Positions 11,196-20,936 are shown, counted from the first letter of the stretch. The stretch is 64,000 bases of DNA from JAICJR01 sp963848495 (GCA_963848495.1 CAWKDV010000003.1:434001-498000), one strand, 5' to 3'. Numbers and translations are program-made. Notes: generated by a model from the sequence alone, not told the origin.

Positions 11196-11462
11196 TCAAA
11201 CGTGGCGACGGCCGGCGGCCCGCCGGTAGGACGCGTGCGCGAGGCGCGCGGCGTGCGCGCGCCGCCCGCAGCGGTCGAACCCGAGCAGCGCGGCCCGCTT
11301 CCTGTAGGCGCTGGCGGCACGCGCGAGCTTGTGGTCGTACCAGCGCGAGCCGAGGACCGCCGTGACCACGATCGCGGCCGGGATGCCACCGAGCCAGACC
11401 AGCAGGAGGATGAGCCAGAGGGCCGTGTCTCCGCCTTCGGGGTCGCCTACGAACTGCGTCCA
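11196..11462 (-). other. Possible small membrane protein frame lacking a standard start codon
   Basis: The frame is open for 88 codons between two stops. It encodes a short acidic leader, one very hydrophobic segment (about 25 residues, rich in Leu/Ile/Val and starting after DTALW), then a basic tail with many Arg, Ala and Tyr. That reads like a genuine single-pass protein. However, no ATG, GTG or TTG precedes the membrane segment; the first sense codon after the upstream stop is TGG. It may be a decayed gene, have a mutated start, or carry a sequencing error at its 5' end. Confidence 0.35.
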
Positions 11463-11530
11463 TCATGCAGGGGGTGCCTGACGGAACGCAATTTGGGATT
11501 CCGCAATGTCGGCTAAAAGCCTCCATTGGG

Positions 11531-11560
11531 ACTGCGGAATTGCGGACTGCGGACTGCGGG
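11531..11560 (-). repeat. Heptad repeat array (CCGCAGT units) at the recJ stop
   Basis: Read on the minus strand, one base after the recJ TAG come CCGCAGT, CCGCAGT, CCGCAATT and CCGCAGT. The unit is the reverse complement of the GCGGACT-type unit at 43057. A weaker inverted partner (ATTGCGGAATCC) lies 30-40 bases further. The array therefore sits exactly at a gene 3' end. Confidence 0.7.
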
Positions 11561-13997
11561 CTACGCTGCGATCGGCATCGGCACTGCGGTGCTGAGGTAG
11601 CGCTTTGTGTCGGCCAGGCGCTGCTGGCAGCGGGCGTAGGTCGCTGAGCGGTCGAGCTCGACCTTGCCGCCGTCCTTGAGCGTGCAGCTCCCGTCCGCGT
11701 ACGTGGCCAGGTTCAGCTCGCTCAGAACGGTGAGCAGCCGGGCGCAGAGGGCGGGTGAGCGCGGGTGCGCGGCGGCTCCGTGCAGCGCGTGCTGCAGCTC
11801 GTCGCCGGCCAGCGCGCCACCGGCGTCCTTCAGCGCGCGGTAGAGCTCGGTCAGCGGCGGGCGCAGGTCCAGCTCGGCCCCTGCCGCTGCGAGCGCGAAC
11901 TGCACCTCGGGCTCGCCCCAGGCCAGGTGCGCGAAGCCGCTCGCAGGCGCCTGGCGGAGCAGGGCCTCGCCCGCGGGGGTGGCCGGCGGGTCGAGCGCGA
12001 CGATGTGCTCGAACGGCGCCGCCAGCGCCTGATCGAGCGCGAGGGCCCGCCAGGAGACCAGCGCCACCTTGCCCAGGCCGCCCACCACCCGGTCGAGAGC
12101 GCGACGGCGGCGCGAGACGTCGGCGCACACGATCAGCACCCCCTCGCCGCTCGAGAGCAGGTCGCCGGCCACGCCGGCGAAGCCCTCGCGGCGGCGGTCG
12201 CAGAGTGCACGCCGCGGCTCGCCCGAGATGAAGGCGGGCGGCGAGAGCTCACGTTCGAGCCTCACCCGGAACGACTCGCTCTCGCCGAGGACCGTGCACT
12301 CGGCGCCCTCACGCCCGCAGAGGGCCTGCAGCTCGACGCGCGCCTCGACCGCCCCGTTCCAGCGGTTGAGCGCGAGCCGGACGGTGGCGTCGTGCAGCTC
12401 CCCGCCCGCCGTCGCAGCGAGCGTCTTGGGCGCGGTGCGGAAGGCGACGCCGCGGGCGCGCCGGCCGCCGTTCGAGAGCGTGAAGCAGGAGTGCTGGCCC
12501 TCCGCCCCCATCCCGCGCACGTCGCCGAGCCGCGCCGAGGGGACGAGCAGAGTGGGCTCCGGGTTGCCGTGGCCGAACGGGCCCAGGCTCTCCAGCTCCT
12601 CCGCCAGCTCGAGGCCGAGCGCGCTGCCGGGCACCAGGGCGTCCACCTCGTGCTCGGGGATCAGGTCCTCGGGCGTGAGCGCCGAAGCCGCGTGCCGCAC
12701 GAGCGCGGCGCGGAAGGCGTCGATCCGCCTGGCGTCGATGTCGAAGCCCGCGGCCGCTCGGTGGCCGCCGAAGCGCTGGAGGTGCTCCGCGCAGGCGGCG
12801 AGCCCGGCGTGCAGGTCGTACGCCTGGATGCTCCGCCCCGAGCCGCGTCCGCTGCCCCCGTCGAGCGCGATCATCAGGCAGGGCCGGTTATGGCGCTCCA
12901 CTAGCCGCGAGGCCACGATGCCGATCACGCCCGGGTGCCAGCCCTCGCCGGCCAGGACGTACGCGGGCGCGCCCTCCTGCTCGGCGCGCGCCGCCTCGGC
13001 GGCGAACATGATGCGCGTCTCGGTGTCCTGGCGCTCGCGGTTGAGCAGGTCGAGCTCGTCGGCCACCTGCGCGGCGCGCTCGTCGTCATCGGTGAGCAGG
13101 AGCTCGAGCGCGGCGTCGGCGCGCTGCAGGCGGCCGGCGGCGTTGAGCCGCGGCGCCAGCCGGAAGCCGAGCGCGCGGGCGTCGACGTCGCCCGGGATCG
13201 AGCGCCGAGATGCGCATGAGCGCGCGCAGGCCCGGCTTGGCCGTCCGCGCGACCACCGGCAGCCCTGCCCTCACCAGCCGCCTGTTCTCGCCCGTGAGCG
13301 ACACGACGTCGGCCACCGTGGCAAGCGCCACCAGGTCGAGATCCTCCTCGGCGAGCGAGGGGTCGAGCCCGGCGCGCGCGTACAGGGCCTCGGCCAGCTT
13401 GTGCGCGACCCCTGCCGCGCACAGCTCGGTGAACGGGTAATCGCCGAGCGCTGGGTGCACCACGGGGCACGGCGGCAGCGTCTCGCCCGGGCGGTGGTGG
13501 TCGCTGACCACGACGTCGAGCCCGAGCTCCTGCGCGCGCTCGATCTCCGCCACCGCCGTGACCGCGCAGTCGACCGTCACGAGCAGCCCGGCCCCCTCGG
13601 CGGCGAGCCGCTCCACGATGTGAAGCGACAGTCCGTAGCCGTCGTCGAGCCGACTGGGTAGGTGCCAGGAGACGCGGGCGCCGAGCCGCCGCAGCGCGCG
13701 CACGAGGATCGCGGTGGACGACACGCCGTCGACGTCGTAGTCGCCGTGCACGACGATCGGCGAGCCCGAGCCCGCGTGCTTCAGGATCAGCTCGCACGCT
13801 TCGGCCATCTGGCCGAGCGCGAGTGGGTCGTGCCGGTCCTCGGCCGTGAGGAAGGCGCGAGCGGCGGCCGGGGTGTCATAGCCGCGCCTGACGAGGATCG
13901 TGGCCGTGGTGGGCGACAGCCCGAGCTCCCTGCCGATGCGCTCGGCTGCCGCTACGGAATAGGGCGTGGTGGACCAGCGCGCGGACTCGGCGACCAT
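11561..13997 (-). pseudogene. recJ: RecJ single-stranded-DNA exonuclease, interrupted by a 1-nt frameshift
   Basis: Two consecutive frames together give a full RecJ of about 811 residues. The first (from ATG 13997) carries DHH motif DYDVDG and the VSDHH motif. The second (to 11561) carries the DHHA1 motif GGHRAAAGF and the C-terminal OB-like and extra domains. The switch is at 13188-13196: reading past ALDPG in the first frame gives an Arg-run, whereas removal of one C/G from the CCCGGG run yields DVDARALGFRLAPRLNAAGR, the conserved RecJ block. The downstream half remains open for over 500 codons, so the lesion is either recent, a sequencing error or recoded. RecJ acts 5'-3' on single-stranded DNA in recombination and repair. 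Confidence 0.85.
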
Positions 13998-14057
13998 GCA
14001 GCCAGTCTGCGCCGGGCGGCGGACGGAACCCCGCCGCGCCTGAGAACGACGAGAGGT

Positions 14058-14330
14058 CTAGAGAGCGGGGCGCTCGGGCTCGACCCGGTCGCCCCAGAAG
14101 TAGGAGATGCCGAGGCCGATCAGTGCGCCCGGGATAGCCACGAGCGCCTGCACGAGGTGGGTGTCGTGACGGCCGGGCACGTTGAAGCCGTTGATCGCCA
14201 AGCCGATGAACACGGCGCCGATCACGGCGGCCAGGAAGGCGCCGACGATCCCGCCGCGGAAGCGGTCGGGCAGGAAGATCGTGAAGTGCCAGAGGGCGAT
14301 GCCCATCATGGCCCAGACGAGGAGGCTCAT
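14058..14330 (-). CDS. Small integral membrane protein, GlsB/YeaQ-like
   Basis: The 90-residue protein has three hydrophobic segments separated by Gly-rich turns (GGIVGAFLAAVIGAV). This resembles the transglycosylase-associated/YeaQ family of small membrane proteins, but the match is by general pattern only. Its ATG overlaps the secDF stop codon (ATGA), so it is translationally coupled to secDF. Role unknown. Confidence 0.6.
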   Translation of the reverse strand: MSLLVWAMMGIALWHFTIFLPDRFRGGIVGAFLAAVIGAVFIGLAINGFNVPGRHDTHLVQALVAIPGALIGLGISYFWGDRVEPERPAL

Positions 14331-17300
14331 CGGCGACCGTGCCTCTTCTTCCGGCGCTGCTGCGGGCGCGGCTTCTGCGGGCGGTTGGGGCCGCTCGTGC
14401 TCGAGTAGGCGGACGGCCGCGGCTCCGCGTCGGCACCGTCGTCCCCGTCCGCGTCGGCGGCGCCGTTGCCGCTGTCAGCGGGCTGCGGCTCCTCGAGCGG
14501 CGGCTGCTCGGCTGCGGGCGCCTCCTCCACGGCCGGCTCCTCCACGGCCGGCTCCTCGACCTCGGGCTCCGGCGGCTCGGGTTCGACCGCACGCCTGGGC
14601 GGCGCCGGCGGCTCCTGCACCGCCGTGCCGAGACCGGCTCCGTCACCCGGCCCGTTGCCGCGCGTCGACCCGGCGCGTCTGGAGCGGGTGGGACGACTGG
14701 GCCGCTGACGCGGCGCCGCCGCCGGCGCGGCGGGCTCCTCCACCGGCTCGCCGAAGGTGCCGGGCGCGTAGGCCGGGACGACCCCGCCGAAGTCCTCGAG
14801 GGCGAGCTGGCGGCGGCGCACGTAGACCGGCTCGCGCTCCTTCCAGTGCGTGAGCACCGGCGAGGCGATGAAGATCGACGAGTACGTGCCGGACGCCACG
14901 CCGACGAGCAGCGCGAAGCCGAAGTCCTTGAGCGTCTCGCCGCCGAACAGCATCAACGCGAGGATCGGCAGCAGCGTGGAGAAGCTCGTCGCGAGCGACC
15001 GGGTGAGCACCTCGGCCATCGAGCGGTTGACGATCTGGCTGAACGTGGCCCGCGACATGCGCGGCACGTTCTCGCGTATTCGGTCGAACACGATGATCGT
15101 GTCGTAGAGCGAGTAGCCGAGGATCGTGAGCAACGCGGCCACCGTCGCGGTCGACACTTCGCGCTGGAAGATCGCGTAGACGCCCGCGGTGATGAGCAGG
15201 TCGTGCGCGAGGGCGATCAGCACCGGCACCGCGAACTTGAACTCGAAGCGCAGGCCGATGTAGAGCGAGATCAACAGCAGCGAGGCGATGATGGCGATGA
15301 CCGCCGTCCGCGCGATCTGGGCGCCGAACGTCGGGCCCACCGAGCTGGCCGTGAAGTCGGCCCGCGCGACGCCGAAGTTCTGGTCGAGCGCCGTCTCGAC
15401 GCGGTTGACCTTGTCCGGGGGCAGCTTCTTGACCGTGATCTGGAAGACGTGCGCGCCGAGCTTCGAGTTCTTGACCGACTGGATCTTCGCGTCGCCGTAG
15501 CCGAGATGCCCGAGCGTGTTGCGCACGTCCGCGACGCTCGCCGCCTTCTCCACCGGGGTGACGATGCGAGTGCCCGACTCGAAGTCGATGCCGAAGTTCA
15601 CGCCGAGGGCGGCGATGGCGATCGCGCCCGCGCAGAGGATCGTGCCCGACATCGAGAAGAACCACTTCGACTTGCCCATGAAGTCGAAGTGCCAGCGGAT
15701 CCGCTCCCTGCCGGCAGCGAGCATGTGGCGCGAGCGCATGATGCGCGTGCGCGACATCGAGCCGAGGATCGCCGAGGTGGCGAGCACCGCCGTGAACAGC
15801 GACACGAGCGTGCCGACAAGCAGCGTGAAGGCGAACCCCTTGACGCCCGCCGTGGCGAGCATGAACAGGATGAACGCGACGCCGATCGTGACGACGTTGG
15901 CGTCGATGATCGTCCTGAGCGCCTTGCTGTAGCCGGCCGAGATCGCCCGCGGGATGGAGGCGCCGCCGCGCGCCTCCTCCTTTATTCGCTCGAAGATGAC
16001 GATGTTGGCGTCCGCGGCGACGCCCAGCGTGAGGATGAGGCCCGCGATGCCCGGCAGGGTCATCGTGATCGGGATCAGCTTGACCACCGCGAACAGGATC
16101 ACCGCGTAGATCACGAGCCCGATGGCGGCCACCACGCCGAGGATCCGGTAGAAGCTGAGCAGGAAGATCAGCGTGAGCATGAGGCCCACCGCGCCCGCGA
16201 TCAGGCCCTGGTGCAGCGCCTGCTTACCGAGCGTCGAGGAGACCTGCGTCTTCGAGATCAGCTTGAGGCTGATCGGCAGCGCGCCGATGCGCAGGTTCTG
16301 GGCCAGGTCGGAGGTCTCCTGGTAGCTGCCGATGTTGTCGATCTGGGCGCCGGTGCGGCCGTCAATGCCGTCCGGGTTCTGTTGGTAGTCGATCGTCGCC
16401 AGCGAGATGATCTGGTTGTCGAGCGTGATGGCGAAGCGCTGGAAGCGCTGCGCGGGCGTCATGCCGGCGATCGGAAGCTGGCGCGCGCCGCGGTCCGCGA
16501 TGCGCTTTGTGACGGCCGCGAACTGCCTGCGCCCCTGACCGGTGAACTGCATCGTGACGACGGGCAGGCCGGTGTTGGGGTCGGTCTCGACCTTCGGGTT
16601 CTTGATGTCCGAGCCGGACAGCTCGGAGTCGTCCTCGAGCACGTAGTAGCCGGGGGGCGGCGCGCCGGCCTTGGCGTTCTTGTTGGCCTGCGCGCCGAGC
16701 ACGATCACGCCCTCGGGCACCTTGAGGATCGTGCTGCCCTGCGGCGGGCCGGCCACGCCGAGCGCCTTGAGCTGGTCCACGCACTGCGTGCCGGTTGTGA
16801 CCGGGCGCGGCGCCGGCTGGGGCGCACCCTTGGCGAGCTTGTCCGAGTAGTCCGACAGGAGCGCCTGGCAGCTCGGCTCCGGACCCGTGATCAGCACGGG
16901 GTTGGCTCCCTTGGCCGCCGCCGGCGCGAACAGGTAGTACTTGTCGCCCGCCGTGTCGTTCAGGCGGTCGTAGTAGGTGCGGATCTGCTGCTGGTTGCCG
17001 CCGAACTTCTGGACGATCGCCTTGGAGGGCCCGCCCGCCGGTATGTCGGTGACCTCGGCCCGCGGCAGCGACTTCGACCCCCTCAGCACGGCCTGGTAGA
17101 GGCTGAAGATCGGCTGGTTGGTGGCGCTGAGATTGCCGTTGTTCGGGTCGGCGGCGTCGTCCCCGGGCACCAGCACGTTGGGCGCCTTGTAGATGTTGGG
17201 CTCCCAGTCGTAGAACTGGAGCTGCGCGGTGCTGCCCACCTGCTGCTCCGCCCGGTCGACGTTCTTCACGTCCGGCAAACCGATCGTGATCTCGTCAGAG

Positions 17301-17554
17301 CCGGTGCGCTGGATCTCGGGCTCGGACACGCCCAGGGCGTCGGTGCGCTTGCGGATCGTGGAGATCGCGTCGCCGACCGCCTGCGAGGTGACCTTGGGCA
17401 CCTTCGGCGTGGGCTCGCCCTGGTAGACGAGCTCGACGCCGCCCTTCAGGTCGAGCCCGAGGCGCGTGGGCTTGCTCGTGATCACGATCGCCGAGAACAC
17501 CAACAACAAGGCGACTACGAGCAGGACGATGGCGTTTCGCTGGCGGCTGGTCAC
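14327..17554 (-). CDS. secDF: Protein translocase SecDF, fused, with Pro/Glu-rich C-terminal tail
   Basis: The 1075-residue protein joins SecD and SecF in one chain. SecD opens with a membrane segment and LGLDLKGGVEL, then the periplasmic P1 region and six membrane segments including GIAGLILTLGVAADANIVIFERI. SecF follows from about residue 600 with FDFMGKSKWFF, GIDFESGTRI and the second AALLTILGYSLYDTIIVFDRI block. After SecF comes a tail of roughly 150 residues, rich in Pro, Glu and Ala with EEPAVEEP repeats and a very basic end. SecDF uses proton motive force to pull proteins out of SecYEG. No yajC-like gene is seen upstream. It ends in an ATGA overlap with the next gene. Confidence 0.95.
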   Translation of the reverse strand: MTSRQRNAIVLLVVALLLVFSAIVITSKPTRLGLDLKGGVELVYQGEPTPKVPKVTSQAVGDAISTIRKRTDALGVSEPEIQRTGSDEITIGLPDVKNVDRAEQQVGSTAQLQFYDWEPNIYKAPNVLVPGDDAADPNNGNLSATNQPIFSLYQAVLRGSKSLPRAEVTDIPAGGPSKAIVQKFGGNQQQIRTYYDRLNDTAGDKYYLFAPAAAKGANPVLITGPEPSCQALLSDYSDKLAKGAPQPAPRPVTTGTQCVDQLKALGVAGPPQGSTILKVPEGVIVLGAQANKNAKAGAPPPGYYVLEDDSELSGSDIKNPKVETDPNTGLPVVTMQFTGQGRRQFAAVTKRIADRGARQLPIAGMTPAQRFQRFAITLDNQIISLATIDYQQNPDGIDGRTGAQIDNIGSYQETSDLAQNLRIGALPISLKLISKTQVSSTLGKQALHQGLIAGAVGLMLTLIFLLSFYRILGVVAAIGLVIYAVILFAVVKLIPITMTLPGIAGLILTLGVAADANIVIFERIKEEARGGASIPRAISAGYSKALRTIIDANVVTIGVAFILFMLATAGVKGFAFTLLVGTLVSLFTAVLATSAILGSMSRTRIMRSRHMLAAGRERIRWHFDFMGKSKWFFSMSGTILCAGAIAIAALGVNFGIDFESGTRIVTPVEKAASVADVRNTLGHLGYGDAKIQSVKNSKLGAHVFQITVKKLPPDKVNRVETALDQNFGVARADFTASSVGPTFGAQIARTAVIAIIASLLLISLYIGLRFEFKFAVPVLIALAHDLLITAGVYAIFQREVSTATVAALLTILGYSLYDTIIVFDRIRENVPRMSRATFSQIVNRSMAEVLTRSLATSFSTLLPILALMLFGGETLKDFGFALLVGVASGTYSSIFIASPVLTHWKEREPVYVRRRQLALEDFGGVVPAYAPGTFGEPVEEPAAPAAAPRQRPSRPTRSRRAGSTRGNGPGDGAGLGTAVQEPPAPPRRAVEPEPPEPEVEEPAVEEPAVEEAPAAEQPPLEEPQPADSGNGAADADGDDGADAEPRPSAYSSTSGPNRPQKPRPQQRRKKRHGRR

Positions 17555-17558
17555 TCGA

Positions 17559-18005
17559 TCACGAGGTCGGTGTCAGCACGAGGAGCAGCCCGCCATCCTC
17601 GTCGTACGCCGGGAAGATGTCTGCCTTCGCGGGCTCCGGCCGGTCGCCCTCCGCGTGCACCACGACCGCCTTGTCGAGCACGCGCACGCCCCACTCGAGG
17701 GCGGTGCCCACGTGGTCGTCGCCGTTGTCGAACTGGAGGCCGAGCACGTCGCGGACGGGCTGGCCGATGACATCGGCCTCGCCCAGGCCCGTGAGCTCGC
17801 GCAGGCCCCGGCCCGCGCCGATCACGCGCGCGTCCCGGTCGCAGACGATGAAGGCGGCGTTGGGAGCCGGGTAGTAGTCGTCGAGCAGCTCGAACAGGAA
17901 GCCGAAGCCGCACTTGCTGCAACCCTTGGCCCGCGTGGTGAACCCGGCGGTGCGCTCACCGGAAAGAGTCCGGTTCCCGCAGTTCGGACAGATGAAGTAA
18001 GGCAT
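17559..18005 (-). CDS. Zinc-ribbon/PAS-like small protein
   Basis: The 148-residue protein begins with a four-cysteine ribbon (CPNCG at 6-10, CSKCG at 29-33) and continues with a PAS-like domain: AAFIVCDRDARVIGAG, then GLGEADVIGQPVRDVLGL, a typical PAS helix motif. It ends four bases before secDF, so the two are probably co-transcribed. A GTTCTGAGAAC palindrome lies just before its start. A soluble sensor or regulator role is plausible but not shown by the sequence. Confidence 0.6.
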   Translation of the reverse strand: MPYFICPNCGNRTLSGERTAGFTTRAKGCSKCGFGFLFELLDDYYPAPNAAFIVCDRDARVIGAGRGLRELTGLGEADVIGQPVRDVLGLQFDNGDDHVGTALEWGVRVLDKAVVVHAEGDRPEPAKADIFPAYDEDGGLLLVLTPTS

Positions 18006-18056
18006 GCGTTCTCAGAACAGGTTAGGCGCTGTCGAGCGCCTGCCCGGCAGTCCAGC

Positions 18057-18914
18057 TTAGCCAGCGCGAATGTCGCTGCGCTTAAGCGTCCCCCCCAAGT
18101 GCGAGCGCCCCTCCAGGTGTGCGGGTGCGGAGCGCACAAGCAGCGCCGGGTTGTGCTGGTCGAGCGGCAGCCTGTCCTTCGAGTCCGAGGCGAAGAAGTA
18201 AAGGTTCGTGCGCTGCGGATCGGGCGTCTCGATCACCATCACGTGCCTGAAGGCATGCCCGAGCAGCTCGGCGACGTCGGCCTTGTCGCGGAAGTCCACC
18301 TTGCGGTACGCGTAGGGGATGTCCTCGATCTCGGTGTAGCCGGACAGCACGCCGCCCGGAGCCATCCGCTCCTTCATCAGCGCGAGGATGCGCCCCGTCT
18401 CCTCAGGGGTGAAGTGATGCAGCGCTGAGTCCCAGACCACGTTGTCGAACGGCCCGTCCGGCAGCGTCTCCCGGATGTCGCAGGTCTCGTAGGCGATGTT
18501 GGCCGCCGCGTTGCGCCGCCGCGCATGCGCCAGCGCCTCGGCGTTGGCGTCGACGGCCACGACGCGCTCGGCGCGGCCCGCGTAGAAGTGGCTCGTGTAG
18601 AAGCCGTCGCCGCAGCAGAGCTCGAGCAGCGATGCGCCGGGCTTGATCACGAGGTTGTTGAACACGCCGCGCTCGAGGAACGACGAGCGGCCGGTGGCGC
18701 CCCACTGCCAGTTGGCGTCGACGTAGTGGTCGTACCACTCGCCGTGTGGGCGCAGCAGTCCCTCCAGCTTCAGCTGGAAGAGGTGGGTGAGCGAGCCGAC
18801 CGCCCTCCCCATGCGGTTCCCCGCGCGCACCAGCGGCACGAGAACCCGATAGGCGAATTCCCGGGCGGCGCGAAATCGCACGCCGGCCGACGGCGGGTGA
18901 CTGCTCGACGTCAT
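18057..18914 (-). CDS. SAM-dependent class I methyltransferase
   Basis: The protein has 285 residues. Motif I LLELCCGDGFYT, motif II VVAVDANAEAL and motif IV FDNVVWDSALHHF are all visible. The ATG at 18914 is preceded by AAGGAGAG eight bases upstream, and this ribosome-binding site sits in the loop of a 5-bp hairpin (GCAAG/CTTGC). It follows a GT4 gene on the same strand after 83 bp. The pairing suggests methylation of a glycan or small molecule, though the substrate is unknown. Confidence 0.8.
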   Translation of the reverse strand: MTSSSHPPSAGVRFRAAREFAYRVLVPLVRAGNRMGRAVGSLTHLFQLKLEGLLRPHGEWYDHYVDANWQWGATGRSSFLERGVFNNLVIKPGASLLELCCGDGFYTSHFYAGRAERVVAVDANAEALAHARRRNAAANIAYETCDIRETLPDGPFDNVVWDSALHHFTPEETGRILALMKERMAPGGVLSGYTEIEDIPYAYRKVDFRDKADVAELLGHAFRHVMVIETPDPQRTNLYFFASDSKDRLPLDQHNPALLVRSAPAHLEGRSHLGGTLKRSDIRAG

Positions 18915-18997
18915 AGCAAGCTCTCCTTGCGCTACGGCGCCCGAAGGGGCCAAGTTCGGCACCGCGCTGCGCGGGCCGGGACGGGGTGGTCCCGAGT

Positions 18998-20236
18998 CTA
19001 GGCGACCTTCGACGTCTCCGCCATGAGCCCCGCGCCCTGGAGGCCGAGGGCGTCGAGGAAGACGGCCTCGGTGAGCCGCGCTATCTCGGGCCAGGCGAAG
19101 CGTTCGTGGCTGAGCCGGCCACCGGCCCGGCCGCGGCGCTCGCACTCCTCGGCGCCCGCCCGCGCGCTGTCCCGCAGCGCCTCCGCGAGGGACTCTATGT
19201 CCGCCCGCTCGCAGACCCAGCCGGTCTCCCCATCGACCACCGCCTCGGGCAGGCCGCCCACCGGATAGACGACCACCGGGCGCTCGAAGCCGTAGGACAG
19301 GAGCAGCACGCCGCTCTGGCTGGCCATCCGGTAGGGCAGCGTGACGGTGTCGGTGGCGGCGAACAGCCTGGCGGCCTCCTCCATCGGCAGGAAGCCCTCG
19401 CGCACGATCACGCGTCCGCGCAGCTCGGGCGACTCCAGGAGCTCCGCCGTGGCCGACAGGCCGCCGATGTCCTGGCCGCCGATCAGCACCCACAGCTCCG
19501 GCACCTGGCGGGCCGCCTCGAGCAGGTCGGGCAGACCCTTGTCGTGGCGGAGCTGGCCGAACATCATCGTGGTGGGGGCGCCGTCCGGCAGGCCGAGCTC
19601 GGCGCGCGCCGCGGCGCGGTCGGCGCTGCCGCCGGTGCGCGCCAGGCCCCCGTACTCGCCGTGCGGGATCACGGCGGCCTTGCCCTTGGCGGAGTCCCAG
19701 AGGTTGCCCGCGTCCCAGTCGGTGTGGACGATCGTGCGCTTCGTGATCGCCCCCATCCACGAGTGCGAGCGGTCGAACGACATCGAGCCACGCTCGAAGG
19801 TGTTGTGCTCGGTCTGCACCACGGTGACGCCGGCGAGCCGCAGCGCGCCCAGCATCAGCACGCCCAGCGGGGCCAGCTCCCAGCCCTGCGAGTGGACGAT
19901 CGCCACCCGCCGGCCCGCGATGACCACCTTCGGTATGGCCGCCAGGAAGCGCAGGCCGTTGATCACCGCGCCGAGCTTCACGCGCCGCAGCGCGTCGCGC
20001 ATGCGCGAGCCGGCGCGCAGGTAGTGGAAGATCGGCAGCGCCTCGACGCCCGGGTAGGGCTGGTAGAGGTGGTCGGACGCCGTGGCGATCTGGACCTTCC
20101 AGCCGCGATCGGCAAGGCCCGCCGCCAGCGACGCCGTGTAGTCGGTCACGCCGCCGCGACCCCCCTGCTCGAGGATCATCACGCCGCGCCGCTTGGCCTC
20201 CTCGGCCTGCATTTCATCCGCTGCCTGCAAGAGCAC
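18998..20236 (-). CDS. Glycosyltransferase family 4
   Basis: The protein has 412 residues in the GT-B fold. The acceptor-side strand and Gly-loop are MILEQGGRGGVTDYT, and a donor-binding region holds FGQLRHDKGLPDLLEA and ASQSGVLLLSYGFERPVV, which takes the place of the E-x7-E element. The GTG at 20236 gives the longest product; ATG at 20212 is equally possible and no strong ribosome-binding site decides between them. It lies between ruvB-linked genes and secDF, an insertion into an otherwise conserved housekeeping block together with the methyltransferase. Sugar and acceptor are unknown. Confidence 0.8.
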   Translation of the reverse strand: MLLQAADEMQAEEAKRRGVMILEQGGRGGVTDYTASLAAGLADRGWKVQIATASDHLYQPYPGVEALPIFHYLRAGSRMRDALRRVKLGAVINGLRFLAAIPKVVIAGRRVAIVHSQGWELAPLGVLMLGALRLAGVTVVQTEHNTFERGSMSFDRSHSWMGAITKRTIVHTDWDAGNLWDSAKGKAAVIPHGEYGGLARTGGSADRAAARAELGLPDGAPTTMMFGQLRHDKGLPDLLEAARQVPELWVLIGGQDIGGLSATAELLESPELRGRVIVREGFLPMEEAARLFAATDTVTLPYRMASQSGVLLLSYGFERPVVVYPVGGLPEAVVDGETGWVCERADIESLAEALRDSARAGAEECERRGRAGGRLSHERFAWPEIARLTEAVFLDALGLQGAGLMAETSKVA

Positions 20237-20285
20237 CGAAGTGTCAGGGTAGCCCGGGTAGCCGCCGTTTCGCCAGCGCTTTGGC

Positions 20286-20933
20286 CTAATTTCCGAGGCC
20301 GCCCAGCCAGCTGATCCGCGCGTACGGCCGGCTGCCGGCGACGCTGCCGTAGGAGCCCTCGACGGCGATCTCGGCCTCCGCCGGCACCTCGGCGCGCAGG
20401 CGCTCGGCGAGCTGCTGTCCGTCCTCCTCGGTGGGCACGGGTATCACCAGGTAGCGCCAGCGCCGCGACAGCGAGAGCCCTTCCCCCTCGAGCTTTTCCG
20501 CGAGCTGCTTGGTGGACTTGTGGTCCGGGAGCGTGACCTGCACCTCCCACTCGTCGGCGCCCGCCTCTTCCGACTCCATGCGCTCGGTCTCTACCTTGCG
20601 CCGCTGCTCGGCCTCGATCTCGTCGGGTGTCCCGGGCAGCGGCACCGAGGCCTCCTCCCACTCCTCCTCGATGTCGTGCCAGCGCTGGACCTGGATATCG
20701 GCCTCGACGTCGTGCTCGGTCAGGAAGGCCTTGACGATGTCGGTCGCCGCCTCAGCCTGCTCGCGCGACTCCGCGTAGAGGAACAGCTTGTCGTCGTCCT
20801 GACTGATGACGACCTTGCCGCGCAGCCGCTCGGCCAGCTCGTCCTCGACGTTGTGCTCGCGCAGCCACCGGACGAGCACCGGCCCGAGCTTCTCCTCGTG
20901 GAGGTCGACTTTTGCGCGCCAGTCTTCGGCCAT
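20286..20933 (-). CDS. Conserved acidic protein of unknown function downstream of ruvB
   Basis: The soluble, strongly acidic 215-residue protein seems to have two alpha/beta halves (about 30-90 and 125-195) joined by a Glu-rich helix, each with a repeated pattern of strand, helix and charged turn. No catalytic motif or membrane segment is seen. Its ATG lies three bases after the ruvB stop, so it is in the ruv transcription unit. The family is not recognised. Confidence 0.6.
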   Translation of the reverse strand: MAEDWRAKVDLHEEKLGPVLVRWLREHNVEDELAERLRGKVVISQDDDKLFLYAESREQAEAATDIVKAFLTEHDVEADIQVQRWHDIEEEWEEASVPLPGTPDEIEAEQRRKVETERMESEEAGADEWEVQVTLPDHKSTKQLAEKLEGEGLSLSRRWRYLVIPVPTEEDGQQLAERLRAEVPAEAEIAVEGSYGSVAGSRPYARISWLGGLGN

Positions 20934-20936
20934 AGG

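Noticed and set aside
11147..11389. Longer Rel N-terminus reaching 11389
   Set aside because: The added residues are Arg/Ser/Pro low complexity, antisense-like to a small membrane-protein frame, and the -10 box and family start favour ATG 11146.
14339..17770. A plus-strand frame of more than 1100 codons opposite secDF
   Set aside because: Composition is typical of a shadow frame and secDF on the other strand has all family motifs.
18915..19760. N-terminal extension of the methyltransferase
   Set aside because: It would be a shadow of the GT4 gene; the ATG at 18914 has a strong ribosome-binding site.
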